34,564 bases of DNA. Origin: Allobosea sp. GTDB taxonomy: Bacteria; Pseudomonadota; Alphaproteobacteria; Rhizobiales; Beijerinckiaceae. Within the stretch, counting starts at the first letter, position 1. Each line of letters begins with the position of its first letter. Made by a program: the position numbers and the translations under genes. Location of the stretch: assembly GCA_024231975.1 (NCBI GenBank), contig JAAEQB010000110.1:1-34564 (forward strand). Direction: 5' to 3'. Positions 15,887-23,523 of this stretch are shown here, one piece after another. Under the pieces are notes generated by a model, which saw only the letters and a program-made list of their open reading frames with translations, was not told the DNA's origin and ran no database searches.

Positions 15887-16237
15887 GTGCTGGAGATCAA
15901 GCCGACGCAGGCGCTCAGGCTCTGGCGCGAGGTGCATCTCGATCTGGTGCGCGACACGCAAGCCGATTTATCGGTGCGCCAGACGGCGATCCTTTTGACC
16001 ATCTACCTGGAATTGCCGCCGCACACGGTGCGCGGCCTTGCGGCGCGGCTCGGCGTCACCAAGCCGGTGATCACCCGCGCCCTCGACAGCATGGGCAAGC
16101 TCGGCCTGGTCAGCCGCAAGCGCGATGAGCTCGACAAGCGCAACGTGGTGATCCAGCGCACGGTCGCGGGGGCCCTGGCGGTCGAGCACCTCGCCGATCT
16201 CGTCACCGCGCGGGCCCGCGAGCTGGGCCCAGCCTGA
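15887..16237 (+). CDS. Short MarR-like winged-helix regulator
   Basis: This 116-residue protein consists of little more than a winged helix. RQTAILLTIYLELPPHTVRGLAARLGVTKPVITRALDSMGKLGLVSRKRDELDKRNVVI has the MarR layout: helix-turn-helix, recognition helix VTKPVITRALDSM, then a wing with the conserved D-x-RN-x-V (here DKRNVVI). It is shorter than typical MarR proteins (about 140-160 residues), and the helices that normally form the dimer interface are abbreviated. The GTG start has GGGGA seven bases upstream. It lies 39 bases before the NlpC/P60 gene and may control it or the aminopeptidase; ligand and target are unknown. Confidence 0.82.
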   Translation: MLEIKPTQALRLWREVHLDLVRDTQADLSVRQTAILLTIYLELPPHTVRGLAARLGVTKPVITRALDSMGKLGLVSRKRDELDKRNVVIQRTVAGALAVEHLADLVTARARELGPA

Positions 16238-16276
16238 GCGCTTCGCCCGTTAACCGGACAGGGTTACAGTGCCGGC

Positions 16277-17140
16277 ATGAGCACGAATCTCGACCGCCGC
16301 CTCACCCCCGCCCGCCCGGACCTGGCCGCCCGTCATCTCGACGGCAAGGTCGAGGCGCTCGCCTTCGTCGATCCGATCCCGATGCGGGTGGTGACACCGT
16401 CAGTGCCGCTGCGGCGCGAGCCGCGGCCAGATGCGCCTTTGGACACCGAGGCGCTCGCCGGCGAGGCCGTCAGGGTCTACGAGCAGCATGAAGGCTGGGC
16501 CTGGGGCCAGCTTGTCGGCGATTCCTATGTCGGTTATCTGCCCGAGGATTGCCTTGCCGGCGATGCTCCTGCGCCGAGCCATCGCGTCTGCGCGCTCAGG
16601 ACCTTCGTCTATCCCGGCCCCTCGATCAAACTGCCGCCGCTGGAGGCGCTCTCGCTCAATGCCGGGGTGGCGGTCACCGGCGAGAGTGGCGATTTCTTCA
16701 CCACCCCTCATGGCGGCTACATCTTCAAGCAGCATCTTTGCCCGCGCGCGCAGCACGAGCCGGATTTCGTCGCCGTCGCCGAGCGCTTCCTGAATGTTCC
16801 CTATTTCTGGGGCGGCAAGACCAGCCTCGGCCTCGACTGCTCGGCCCTGGTTCAGCTTTCGCTGGCGGCTGCCGGCGTGGCGGCGCCACGTGACTCCGAC
16901 ATGCAGGAGCGGGGGCTGGGCGAGGCCGTCGCCTTCGATGATGGCCTCGCCGGCCTGCGCCGTGGCGATCTCGTCTTCTGGAAGGGCCATGTCGGCATCA
17001 TGACGGACGCCGACACGCTGCTGCACGCCACCGCCTATACGATGAGCGTGATCCGCGAACCCCTGCGCCCGGCGCGCGACCGCATCCTTGCTCGCAATGG
17101 CGGGCCGATCACCGCGATCCGGCGGCTATCGCCTCAATAA
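16277..17140 (+). CDS. SH3 - NlpC/P60 (C40) cysteine peptidase
   Basis: This 287-residue protein has SH3-like domains in the N-terminal half (about 40-155, with VYEQHEGWAWGQLVGDSYVGYLPEDCL) and an NlpC/P60 domain after about residue 165. The catalytic Cys about 188 is in SLGLDCSALVQLSL, the His about 238 in WKGHVGIM, and a third polar residue at His 250 (LLHAT). C40 enzymes usually cut the peptide stems of peptidoglycan, typically gamma-D-Glu to diamino acid bonds. No signal peptide is evident, so it may act on recycled cytoplasmic muropeptides or be exported by another route. The stop overlaps the convergent dehydrogenase gene by seven bases. Confidence 0.9.
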   Translation: MSTNLDRRLTPARPDLAARHLDGKVEALAFVDPIPMRVVTPSVPLRREPRPDAPLDTEALAGEAVRVYEQHEGWAWGQLVGDSYVGYLPEDCLAGDAPAPSHRVCALRTFVYPGPSIKLPPLEALSLNAGVAVTGESGDFFTTPHGGYIFKQHLCPRAQHEPDFVAVAERFLNVPYFWGGKTSLGLDCSALVQLSLAAAGVAAPRDSDMQERGLGEAVAFDDGLAGLRRGDLVFWKGHVGIMTDADTLLHATAYTMSVIREPLRPARDRILARNGGPITAIRRLSPQ

Positions 17141-18078
17141 CCCCGGCTGGGATCGACGACGTTCTGCAGCTCGCCGCCGGCCTCCAGCCGCCGGATCTGG
17201 GCGGCGATCTGGTCGGCGACCGTCTCGGGCGCCGACATGGCGGAGTTGTGCGGCGTCACCGTCACGGCCGGATGGGTCCAGAGCCGCGACTCCTGCGGCA
17301 GTGGCTCGGTCTCGAACACATCGAGCACCGCTTCCCGGAGCTCGCCGGCGTCGAGCGCGGCGAGGATGTCCGTCTCGACCTGAAGTTTCCCGCGGCCGGC
17401 ATTGATCAGTGCCGGCCCGCCGAGCCGCCCGTCGCGCGCCAGCCTGGCGAGCAGCGGGCGGTTCAGGATGCCTTCGGTTTCCGGGGTATGCGGCAGCAGG
17501 ACGACCAGGATGTCGGTGCGGGCGAGGAAGGCGGCGAGGCCGTCCTCGCCGGAGAAGGTCGCGAGCCCATCGATCGTCTTGGGCGAGCGGCTCCAGCCGG
17601 CGACATCGAAGCCGATCACCTGCAGCTTGCGCGCCGCATCCTGGCCGAGTTCGCCAAGCCCCATGACGCCGACGCGGACCTCGCGCGCCGCCGGCTGGTG
17701 GCGATCGTCGTCCCAGGACTTCTCGCGCTGCTGGCGCTCGTAGCGGCGCTGCTGGCGCAGCTGCATCAGGCAGTGCATGACGACATATTCGCTCATCCGC
17801 GTCGTCAGATCGGGGTCGATCACCCGGGCAATCGGCGCCTGCGGCAGCCGGCTGTCGGTGAAGAGGTGGTCGACGCCGGCGCCGAGCGAGAAGATCGCGG
17901 CGAGATTGGGCAGGCCGGCGAGGCTGCCCTCTGGATGCTTCCAGCTCGCGACATAGTGGACGGCGCGCCGGTCGAAGGGCTCGCCGAGCGTGACGATCGG
18001 CAGATCGGGCAGCAGCGCCGCGAAGCGCTCGCGCCAGCTCTCGACATGCCAGCCGGTGATGGCCAGAAGCAGGCTCAT
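17134..18078 (-). CDS. ghrA: GhrA-like 2-hydroxyacid dehydrogenase
   Basis: This 314-residue NAD(P)-dependent D-2-hydroxyacid dehydrogenase is of the glyoxylate/hydroxypyruvate reductase A type. The Rossmann motif GLGELG is at 140-145, and NADP preference is suggested by WSRSPK after the second strand. Catalytic Arg about 229 (NAGRG), Glu about 258 (DVFETEPLP) and His about 277 (TPHNSA) are all present. It would reduce glyoxylate to glycolate or hydroxypyruvate to glycerate. It starts 14 bases after deoA, so it seems to be the last gene of the nucleoside operon, an unusual partner; the link may be disposal of aldehydes or two-carbon acids. The symbol is given by similarity. Confidence 0.86.
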   Translation of the reverse strand: MSLLLAITGWHVESWRERFAALLPDLPIVTLGEPFDRRAVHYVASWKHPEGSLAGLPNLAAIFSLGAGVDHLFTDSRLPQAPIARVIDPDLTTRMSEYVVMHCLMQLRQQRRYERQQREKSWDDDRHQPAAREVRVGVMGLGELGQDAARKLQVIGFDVAGWSRSPKTIDGLATFSGEDGLAAFLARTDILVVLLPHTPETEGILNRPLLARLARDGRLGGPALINAGRGKLQVETDILAALDAGELREAVLDVFETEPLPQESRLWTHPAVTVTPHNSAMSAPETVADQIAAQIRRLEAGGELQNVVDPSRGY

Positions 18079-18092
18079 GGGCGGGGAGACTC

Positions 18093-19400
18093 CTAGGCAG
18101 GGATGATCAGCGGCCCACGCGTAACAGCAGCCTCGCCGCGGCGATAGGCGCTCTTCAGGCGGATGCGGGCGGCGTCGAAGCCGGCCTCGCTGCGGGCATG
18201 GATGATGCCGAGCGGCCGGTCGGGCCCGACGCGCTCGCCGAGTCCCGCGAGCTCGGTGATCCCCACGGCATGATCGATCTCGTCCTGCGGGCGGGTGCGT
18301 CCGCCGCCGAGGGCGACCACGGCAAGGCCGACGCCGCGCGTGTCGATCGCCTCGACCAGGCCGGGACGGTCGGAGAAGACCGGGCGAACGATCGGCGCCC
18401 GGGGAAAGTGCCGTTCCGGATGCTCCAGCAGGTCGGCCGGGCCGCCGAGCGCCGCGATCATATGGATGAAGCGCTCCGCCGCCGCGCCGCTGGCGAAGGC
18501 GTCCTCGATCTTTGCAATCGCCTCCTCGCGCGTCGCCGCCAGCCGGCCGAGCAGCAGCATCTCGGCGGAGAGCGCCACTGTGACCTCATGGAAGCGCGGC
18601 TCGCGCCGCCGCCCGGTCAGATGATCGAGCGCATAGGCGACTTCGAGCGCATTGCCGGCGGCGGAGGCCAGGGGTTCGCTCATATCGGTGAGCAGAGCCC
18701 GCGTCGGCAGGCCTGCGCCATTGCCGACATCGGACAGGCTCTGTGCCAGCGCCTCGGCCTTGTCGAAATCGCGCATGAAGGCGCCGGAGCCGAACTTCAC
18801 GTCCATGGCGAGGCCGGAGAGGCCGGCGGCGAGCTTCTTCGACAGGATCGAGGCGGTGATCAGCGGGATCGATTCGACCGTGCCGGTGACGTCGCGGATC
18901 GCATAGAGCCGCTTGTCGGCAGGGGCGAGATCGGCGGTCTGGCCGATGATGGCGCAGCCCGCCTCGCGCACGACATGGCGGAAGAGGTCGATCCCCGGCT
19001 GGGTGACATAGCCCGGCACGGCGTCGAGCTTGTCGAGGGTGCCGCCGGTATGGCCGAGACCGCGGCCGGAGATCATCGGGACATAGCCGCCGCAGGCCGC
19101 GACCGCCGCGGCGAGCGGCAGCGAGACGGTGTCGCCGACGCCGCCGGTCGAATGCTTGTCGAGCGCGGGGCCCGGCAGGTCGCGCCAGTCCAGCACCGTG
19201 CCGGAATCGCGCATGGCCAGCGTCAGCGCGACGCGCTCCTCGGCGTCCATGTCGCGGAAGAAGATCGCCATGGCGAAAGCGGCGGCCTGGCCCTCGCTGA
19301 CTGCGCCGTCGGTCAGCCCCGCGATCATCTGGCGGATGTCCTGGGCGCTCAGGCGCTCGCCGTCGCGCTTGGCGGCGATGATCTCCTGCGGCAGGCGCAT
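18093..19400 (-). CDS. deoA: Thymidine phosphorylase DeoA
   Basis: This 435-residue enzyme splits thymidine or deoxyuridine with phosphate into the base and 2-deoxyribose 1-phosphate. The sequence closely follows E. coli DeoA. QEIIAAKRDG opens it, KHSTGGVGD (82-90) and GRGLGHTGGTLDKL (112-125) form the phosphate and substrate sites, and then comes YAIRDVTGTVESIPLITASILSKKLAAG. The later MDVKFGSGAF and GRTRPQDEIDHAVG segments are also conserved. ATG 19400 shares one base with the deoC stop (TGATG) and has GGAG seven bases upstream, so it is preferred over TTG 19403. The product would feed DeoC after conversion by a phosphopentomutase, which is not encoded here. Confidence 0.95.
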   Translation of the reverse strand: MRLPQEIIAAKRDGERLSAQDIRQMIAGLTDGAVSEGQAAAFAMAIFFRDMDAEERVALTLAMRDSGTVLDWRDLPGPALDKHSTGGVGDTVSLPLAAAVAACGGYVPMISGRGLGHTGGTLDKLDAVPGYVTQPGIDLFRHVVREAGCAIIGQTADLAPADKRLYAIRDVTGTVESIPLITASILSKKLAAGLSGLAMDVKFGSGAFMRDFDKAEALAQSLSDVGNGAGLPTRALLTDMSEPLASAAGNALEVAYALDHLTGRRREPRFHEVTVALSAEMLLLGRLAATREEAIAKIEDAFASGAAAERFIHMIAALGGPADLLEHPERHFPRAPIVRPVFSDRPGLVEAIDTRGVGLAVVALGGGRTRPQDEIDHAVGITELAGLGERVGPDRPLGIIHARSEAGFDAARIRLKSAYRRGEAAVTRGPLIIPA

Positions 19401-20161
19401 CAATAGGCTCCGTCAGTCCGTTCAGCCGGGGCGGTGCCGGCGATGATGTCGGCGAGCACGCCATAGAGGCCGCTGGCGCCGAAGCGGAAGGTCCTGGCCG
19501 TCGCCCAGTCCGGCCCCATGATCTCGTCGGCGAGATCGAGATAGGTTTTTGCGTCGGCGAGCGTGCGCAGCCCGCCGGAGGGCTTCAGGCCGACCGGCCT
19601 GCCCGAGGCCTTGATCGCTTCCAGCATGGTGCGGGCGGCCGCCGGCGTGGCCGAGGTCTTGGTCTTGCCGGTCGAGGTCTTGATGAAGTCGGCGCCCGCG
19701 GCGATGGCGAGCTCGGAAGCGGCGCGCACCGAAGCCTGGTCCGGATATTCGCCGGTTTCGAGGATGACTTTCAGCGTCTTGTCGCCGCTGCTGCCGCGCG
19801 CTTCGGCGACCATCTCGCGGGCGATCTCGACATCCCCGGCGAGGAAGGCGCGCCAGGGCAGCACCAGGTCGATCTCGTCGGCGCCATCGGCGATGGCTTC
19901 GGTGATGTCGCTGCCGATCAGGTTGCAATTGCTGTTGCCGGCCGGGAAGTTGATCACGGTGGCGATCCTGACCGGCGACGCCTTCAGCGTCTGGCGCGCC
20001 AGCTTGAGGAATTGTGGCCAGATGCAGATCGCCGCGACCGGGCCGGGCGCTGCGACAGCGCGGGCACAGAGCTGCACCGTGCCGGTCTCGCTGGCCTGGT
20101 CGGACAGATCCGTCAGGTCGAGCAGGCGCAGCGCGCGCAGGGCGAGATCGGCGTCGGACAT
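19400..20161 (-). CDS. deoC: Deoxyribose-phosphate aldolase DeoC
   Basis: This 253-residue class I aldolase cleaves 2-deoxyribose 5-phosphate into acetaldehyde and glyceraldehyde 3-phosphate. The Schiff-base Lys is about residue 161 (DFIKTSTGKT), the second catalytic Lys about 193 (GLKPSGG) and the Asp about 98 (DEIDLVLP). Length and motifs match E. coli DeoC (about 259 residues). The start ATG lies two bases after the stop of the phosphorylase gene. The frame remains open upstream inside that gene, but the extension is not coding. It forms the exit of the salvage pathway into glycolysis. Confidence 0.95.
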   Translation of the reverse strand: MSDADLALRALRLLDLTDLSDQASETGTVQLCARAVAAPGPVAAICIWPQFLKLARQTLKASPVRIATVINFPAGNSNCNLIGSDITEAIADGADEIDLVLPWRAFLAGDVEIAREMVAEARGSSGDKTLKVILETGEYPDQASVRAASELAIAAGADFIKTSTGKTKTSATPAAARTMLEAIKASGRPVGLKPSGGLRTLADAKTYLDLADEIMGPDWATARTFRFGASGLYGVLADIIAGTAPAERTDGAY

Positions 20162-20163
20162 GA

Positions 20164-20976
20164 TCAGAGCTCGCTCAGGAAGGCGCGCAGCACCCGCCGC
20201 AGCGCCGTGGTCGCGGTCGCCGCGACGTCGCGCGTCTCGCCATGGCTGGGCGCGCCGCCCAAAATACCCGCGCCCATATTGGTGACGATCGAGATGCCGG
20301 CGACGCGCAGGCCGTAGCGTCGCGCCAGGATCACCTCCGGCACGGTCGACATCCCGACGAGATCGGCGCCGAGGGTCTTGGCCATCTTGATCTCGGCCGG
20401 TGTCTCGAAGCTTGGCCCGGAAAACCACATATAGACGCCCTCGCCCATATTGGCGCCGCTCGCGGCGGCCGCCTTCTTCAGCCGGGCGCGCAGATGCGGG
20501 TCATAGGCATCGATCATCGGCACGAAGCGGCCATCGCCGGTATCGCCGACCAGCGGGTTGGGGCCGTTGAAATTGATATGGTCGGTGATCAGCGCCAGGC
20601 TGCCGGGCCGAAGGTCCGGACGCAGCGAGCCGGCGGCATTGGTCAGCACCAGCGGCGGCGAACCGAAGGCGGCGAGCATGCCGAGCGGCACGCGCATGAT
20701 CGCGGGATCACCGGTCTCGTAGAAATGCGCGCGGCCCTCGAAGACCAGCACGCGCTTGCCATGCAGCACGCCATAGCTCAGCCGCTTGGCATGGCCGGAA
20801 ACCGAGCCCTTCGGGAAGCCCGGGATCTCCTCGAACGGGATCGAGACCGGATCGACCATGTCGTCGATGATCCGGCCGAGCCCGGTGCCGAGCACGATGG
20901 CGCAGTCGATGCCGCCATCGATGCCACGATCGATCAATGTCGATGCCGCTTGGTCGAAAAGCGCATCAGCCGCCAT
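20164..20976 (-). CDS. punA: Purine nucleoside phosphorylase (trimeric type)
   Basis: This 270-residue enzyme of the PNP/MTAP (class II) family converts purine (deoxy)nucleosides and phosphate to base and (deoxy)ribose 1-phosphate. Motifs in order are GTGLG (30-34), GRAHFYE (81-87, with Arg and His for phosphate), NAAG (113-116), GPSFETPAE (187-195, with the Glu that holds the purine), GMSTVPE (208-214) and TNMGAG (232-237). It is of the trimeric type and not the hexameric DeoD fold. GGAG lies about seven bases before the ATG. It sits between cdd and deoC in the salvage operon. Confidence 0.92.
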   Translation of the reverse strand: MAADALFDQAASTLIDRGIDGGIDCAIVLGTGLGRIIDDMVDPVSIPFEEIPGFPKGSVSGHAKRLSYGVLHGKRVLVFEGRAHFYETGDPAIMRVPLGMLAAFGSPPLVLTNAAGSLRPDLRPGSLALITDHINFNGPNPLVGDTGDGRFVPMIDAYDPHLRARLKKAAAASGANMGEGVYMWFSGPSFETPAEIKMAKTLGADLVGMSTVPEVILARRYGLRVAGISIVTNMGAGILGGAPSHGETRDVAATATTALRRVLRAFLSEL

Positions 20977-21036
20977 GTCGTTGCTCCATCGGCGCGTTGG
21001 CCGCGCTTATCGGGTCGCCTTGAAGGCGCCCGCAAA

Positions 21037-21447
21037 TCAGGTCGGCAAATTGGCCGGTCCGAACGAGGCTGGCAACAGCTCGGCCAGTGAAAAGCGCGCA
21101 CGGATGCCTTCGGGCCCGGCAATGGCGATCGGCGTCTCCGGCGCCGCGAATTCGCGAATGCGCTGGCGGCAGGCGCCGCAGGGCGTCACCAGCTCGGCGC
21201 CGTCGCCGATGACGACGATCGCCCGGATGGCGCGCCCGCCACCCGCGATCATCGCCGAGATCGCGCCAGCCTCGGCGCAGGCCCCGACGGGATAGGCGGC
21301 GTTCTCGACATTGCAGCCGGGATAGACCTTGCCGTCATCCCCCAGAATGGCGGCGCCGACCTTGAAGCGCGAATAGGGCGCGTAGGCTCGTCGCTGCACA
21401 GCCTTGGCTGTGGTGAAGAGGGCGTCGAGATCGGGTTCGCCGGACAC
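21037..21447 (-). CDS. cdd: Cytidine deaminase
   Basis: This 136-residue zinc hydrolase is of the small tetrameric type. It converts (deoxy)cytidine to (deoxy)uridine so that DeoA can act on the latter. The three zinc ligands are Cys about 57 in CAEAGAI, and Cys 90 and Cys 93 in PCGACRQ. The catalytic Glu is about 59, and NVENAAYP binds the ribose. GTG at 21447 follows the permease stop directly with no gap, and only weak purine-rich sequence precedes it, so it may depend on coupling to upstream translation. Confidence 0.94.
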   Translation of the reverse strand: MSGEPDLDALFTTAKAVQRRAYAPYSRFKVGAAILGDDGKVYPGCNVENAAYPVGACAEAGAISAMIAGGGRAIRAIVVIGDGAELVTPCGACRQRIREFAAPETPIAIAGPEGIRARFSLAELLPASFGPANLPT

Positions 21448-22419
21448 TCAGCGTTCTTTCACATAGGGCAGGCCGGAGGCCTTGGGCGGCGTCGCCTTGC
21501 CGATGAATCCGGCGAGCAGCACCACGGTCATCACATAGGGCAGGGCCTGGATCGCTTGAACCGGGACCAAGCCGATGCCGGGTAGGCTGACGCCTTGAAG
21601 CCTTATCGCGACCGCGTCGAGCAGGCCGAAGAGCAGGCAGGCGAACAGAGCCGGCCAGGGTCGCCAATTCGCGAAGATCACGGCTGCGAGCGCGATGAAG
21701 CCCTTGCCTGCGGTCATCTGCGGCAGGAAGCCGGCCGATTGCGAGACGGCGAGATAGGTGCCGCCCAGCCCGCAGAGGGCGCCGCAGATGATCACTGCGG
21801 CATAGCGCAAACCGGCGACGGAGACGCCGGCGGTGTCGACCGCGGCCGGGTTTTCGCCGACGGCGCGCAGGCGCAGGCCGAAGCGGGTGTGCTTCAGCGT
21901 CAGCGCCGTCAGGATGAGTGCGAGCACCGCGAGATAGACCGGCGCGGTATGGCCGGAGATGGCGATGTCGTAGATCGGGCCGAAGACCGGGATGTCTTTC
22001 AGCGCGCCAACGAAAGGCAGATCGAGCTCAGGGAAACGGGCGGCGCCTTCGAGGTTCGGCGTGCGTCCGCCCTGGCCGTACCAAGCATTGCCGAGGATGG
22101 CGGTGAGCCCGACCGCCAGCATGTTGATCGCGACGCCCGAGACGATCTGGTTGCCGCGCCAGGTGATCGCGGCAAAGCCGTGCACCAGCGACAAGGCGAT
22201 GGCTGCGAGGATGCCCGCTCCCAAGCCGGCCCAGGCCGAGCCGCTGTGATAGGCGACCACCGCCGAGGCGAAGGCTGCGATCAGCATCTTGCCCTCGAGG
22301 CCGATATCGACGACGCCCGAGCGCTCCGACCAGAGCCCGGCGAGGGCCGCACAGAGCAGCGGGATCGACAAACGGATCGTCGAATCCAGGATGACGGCGA
22401 GCGTCTGGACGATCTCCAT
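21448..22419 (-). CDS. ABC nucleoside transporter permease, NupQ-like
   Basis: This 323-residue membrane protein of the branched-chain/BPD_transp_2 permease superfamily has about eight to ten helices. WSERSGVVDIGLEGKMLIAAF near the start, GNQIVSGVAINMLAVGL, and the ATPase-contact loop GLRLRAVGENPAAVDTAGVSV identify the second permease of nucleoside (BMP-type) ABC importers, such as Bacillus NupQ. It pairs with the larger permease encoded just upstream (three bases apart). GGAGG lies seven bases before the ATG. Substrates are inferred as nucleosides from family and from the salvage enzymes in the same operon. Confidence 0.9.
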   Translation of the reverse strand: MEIVQTLAVILDSTIRLSIPLLCAALAGLWSERSGVVDIGLEGKMLIAAFASAVVAYHSGSAWAGLGAGILAAIALSLVHGFAAITWRGNQIVSGVAINMLAVGLTAILGNAWYGQGGRTPNLEGAARFPELDLPFVGALKDIPVFGPIYDIAISGHTAPVYLAVLALILTALTLKHTRFGLRLRAVGENPAAVDTAGVSVAGLRYAAVIICGALCGLGGTYLAVSQSAGFLPQMTAGKGFIALAAVIFANWRPWPALFACLLFGLLDAVAIRLQGVSLPGIGLVPVQAIQALPYVMTVVLLAGFIGKATPPKASGLPYVKER

Positions 22420-22422
22420 CGC

Positions 22423-23523
22423 CTAGCCTCCGCGCCCGAGCGTGAGCACGCTGGCGACGAGCCGCCGGAACAGGCCGTCGAGCGCGCCGGCGAAGAGAAT
22501 GACGATGCCGCCGATGACCACGACCATGTCGCGGGTGATGGTAGGCTTGTCGAAGGAGAGCTCCGCCCCGCCCTGATAGAGCACGCCGAAGAGCAAGGCG
22601 GCCAGGCCGACGCCGACCGGATGGCCACGCCCCATCAGCGCGACCGCGATGCCGACGAAGCCGTAGCCGGCGGTGAAGTCGAGCACCAGCCGGTGCTGCA
22701 CGCCCATCGCTTCGTTGACCGCGAGCCCGCCGGCGAGCGCCCCCGAGATCGCCATCGCCACCATGATGATCCGCGCCGGCGAGATGCCGGCATAGGCGGC
22801 GGCGCGCGGATTGGCACCAACGGTGCGGATCGCATAGCCCAGCCGCGAGCGATAGATCAGCGCCCAGACCGCGACGAGCGAGGCCAGCGCTAGCAGAAAC
22901 GAGGTGTTGAGCGGGGTCGAGGGCAATTTCAGCCCGAAGGCGCCGAGCAGTTCGTGGATCGGCGTCAGCACCGCCTGCTTCGGGAAGTCCGGGGTTTCCG
23001 GCTGCATCGAGCCGGTCTTTCCCATCACCTCGACCAGCAAATAGACGATCAGCGTCGCCGCGATGAAATTGAACATGATCGTGGTGATCACGACATGGCT
23101 ACCGCGTGTCGCCTGGAGATAGCCGGGGATGAAGGCCCAGAGCGCCCCGCCCGCTGCCGCAGCGAGGATGGCGAGCGGCACCAGCAGGATGCCCGGCAGC
23201 GGCGCGAGCCAGAGGCAGGCGAGCGCGGCGAAGATGCCGGCGATGGTCGCCTGGCCTTCGCCGCCGATATTGAACAGCCCGGCATGGAAGGCGACCGCGA
23301 CGGCAAGGCCGGTGAAGATGAAATTGGTGGTGTAATAGAGCGTGAAGCCGAGGCCTTCGAGGCTGCCAAGCGAGCCTTTCAGCAGCAGCATCGTCGCTTC
23401 CAGCGGGCTTTCGCCGATCGAGAGCACGACGAGCCCAGCGACGACGAGTGCAGCCGCAACCGAGACCAGCGGCACCAACGCGGTATCGGCCCAGCGCGGC
23501 AGATCGATCGGAGCGGCGCTCAT
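22423..23523 (-). CDS. ABC nucleoside transporter permease, NupP-like
   Basis: This 366-residue first permease subunit of the importer has an N-terminal helix and about nine further hydrophobic segments. Family signatures are FHAGLFNIGGEGQATIAGIFAAL, GSHVVITTIMFNFIAATLIVYL, and the coupling loop YAIRTVGANPRAAAYAGISPARI followed by GALAGGLAVNEAMG. The start overlaps the stop of the ATPase gene by four bases (ATGA). Together with the NupQ-like protein it forms the transmembrane channel for imported nucleosides. Confidence 0.9.
   Translation of the reverse strand: MSAAPIDLPRWADTALVPLVSVAAALVVAGLVVLSIGESPLEATMLLLKGSLGSLEGLGFTLYYTTNFIFTGLAVAVAFHAGLFNIGGEGQATIAGIFAALACLWLAPLPGILLVPLAILAAAAGGALWAFIPGYLQATRGSHVVITTIMFNFIAATLIVYLLVEVMGKTGSMQPETPDFPKQAVLTPIHELLGAFGLKLPSTPLNTSFLLALASLVAVWALIYRSRLGYAIRTVGANPRAAAYAGISPARIIMVAMAISGALAGGLAVNEAMGVQHRLVLDFTAGYGFVGIAVALMGRGHPVGVGLAALLFGVLYQGGAELSFDKPTITRDMVVVIGGIVILFAGALDGLFRRLVASVLTLGRGG

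Noticed and set aside
16250..16256. TTAACC before the NlpC/P60 gene, considered as a CtrA half-site
   Set aside because: A single half-site without a partner at the right spacing, expected by chance.
18198..19406. 402-codon plus-strand frame opposite deoA, with similar ones opposite the transporter and salvage genes (for example 21595-22893, 23955-25109 and 24916-26190)
   Set aside because: These are antisense shadows of clearly conserved genes; their peptides have no recognisable domains.
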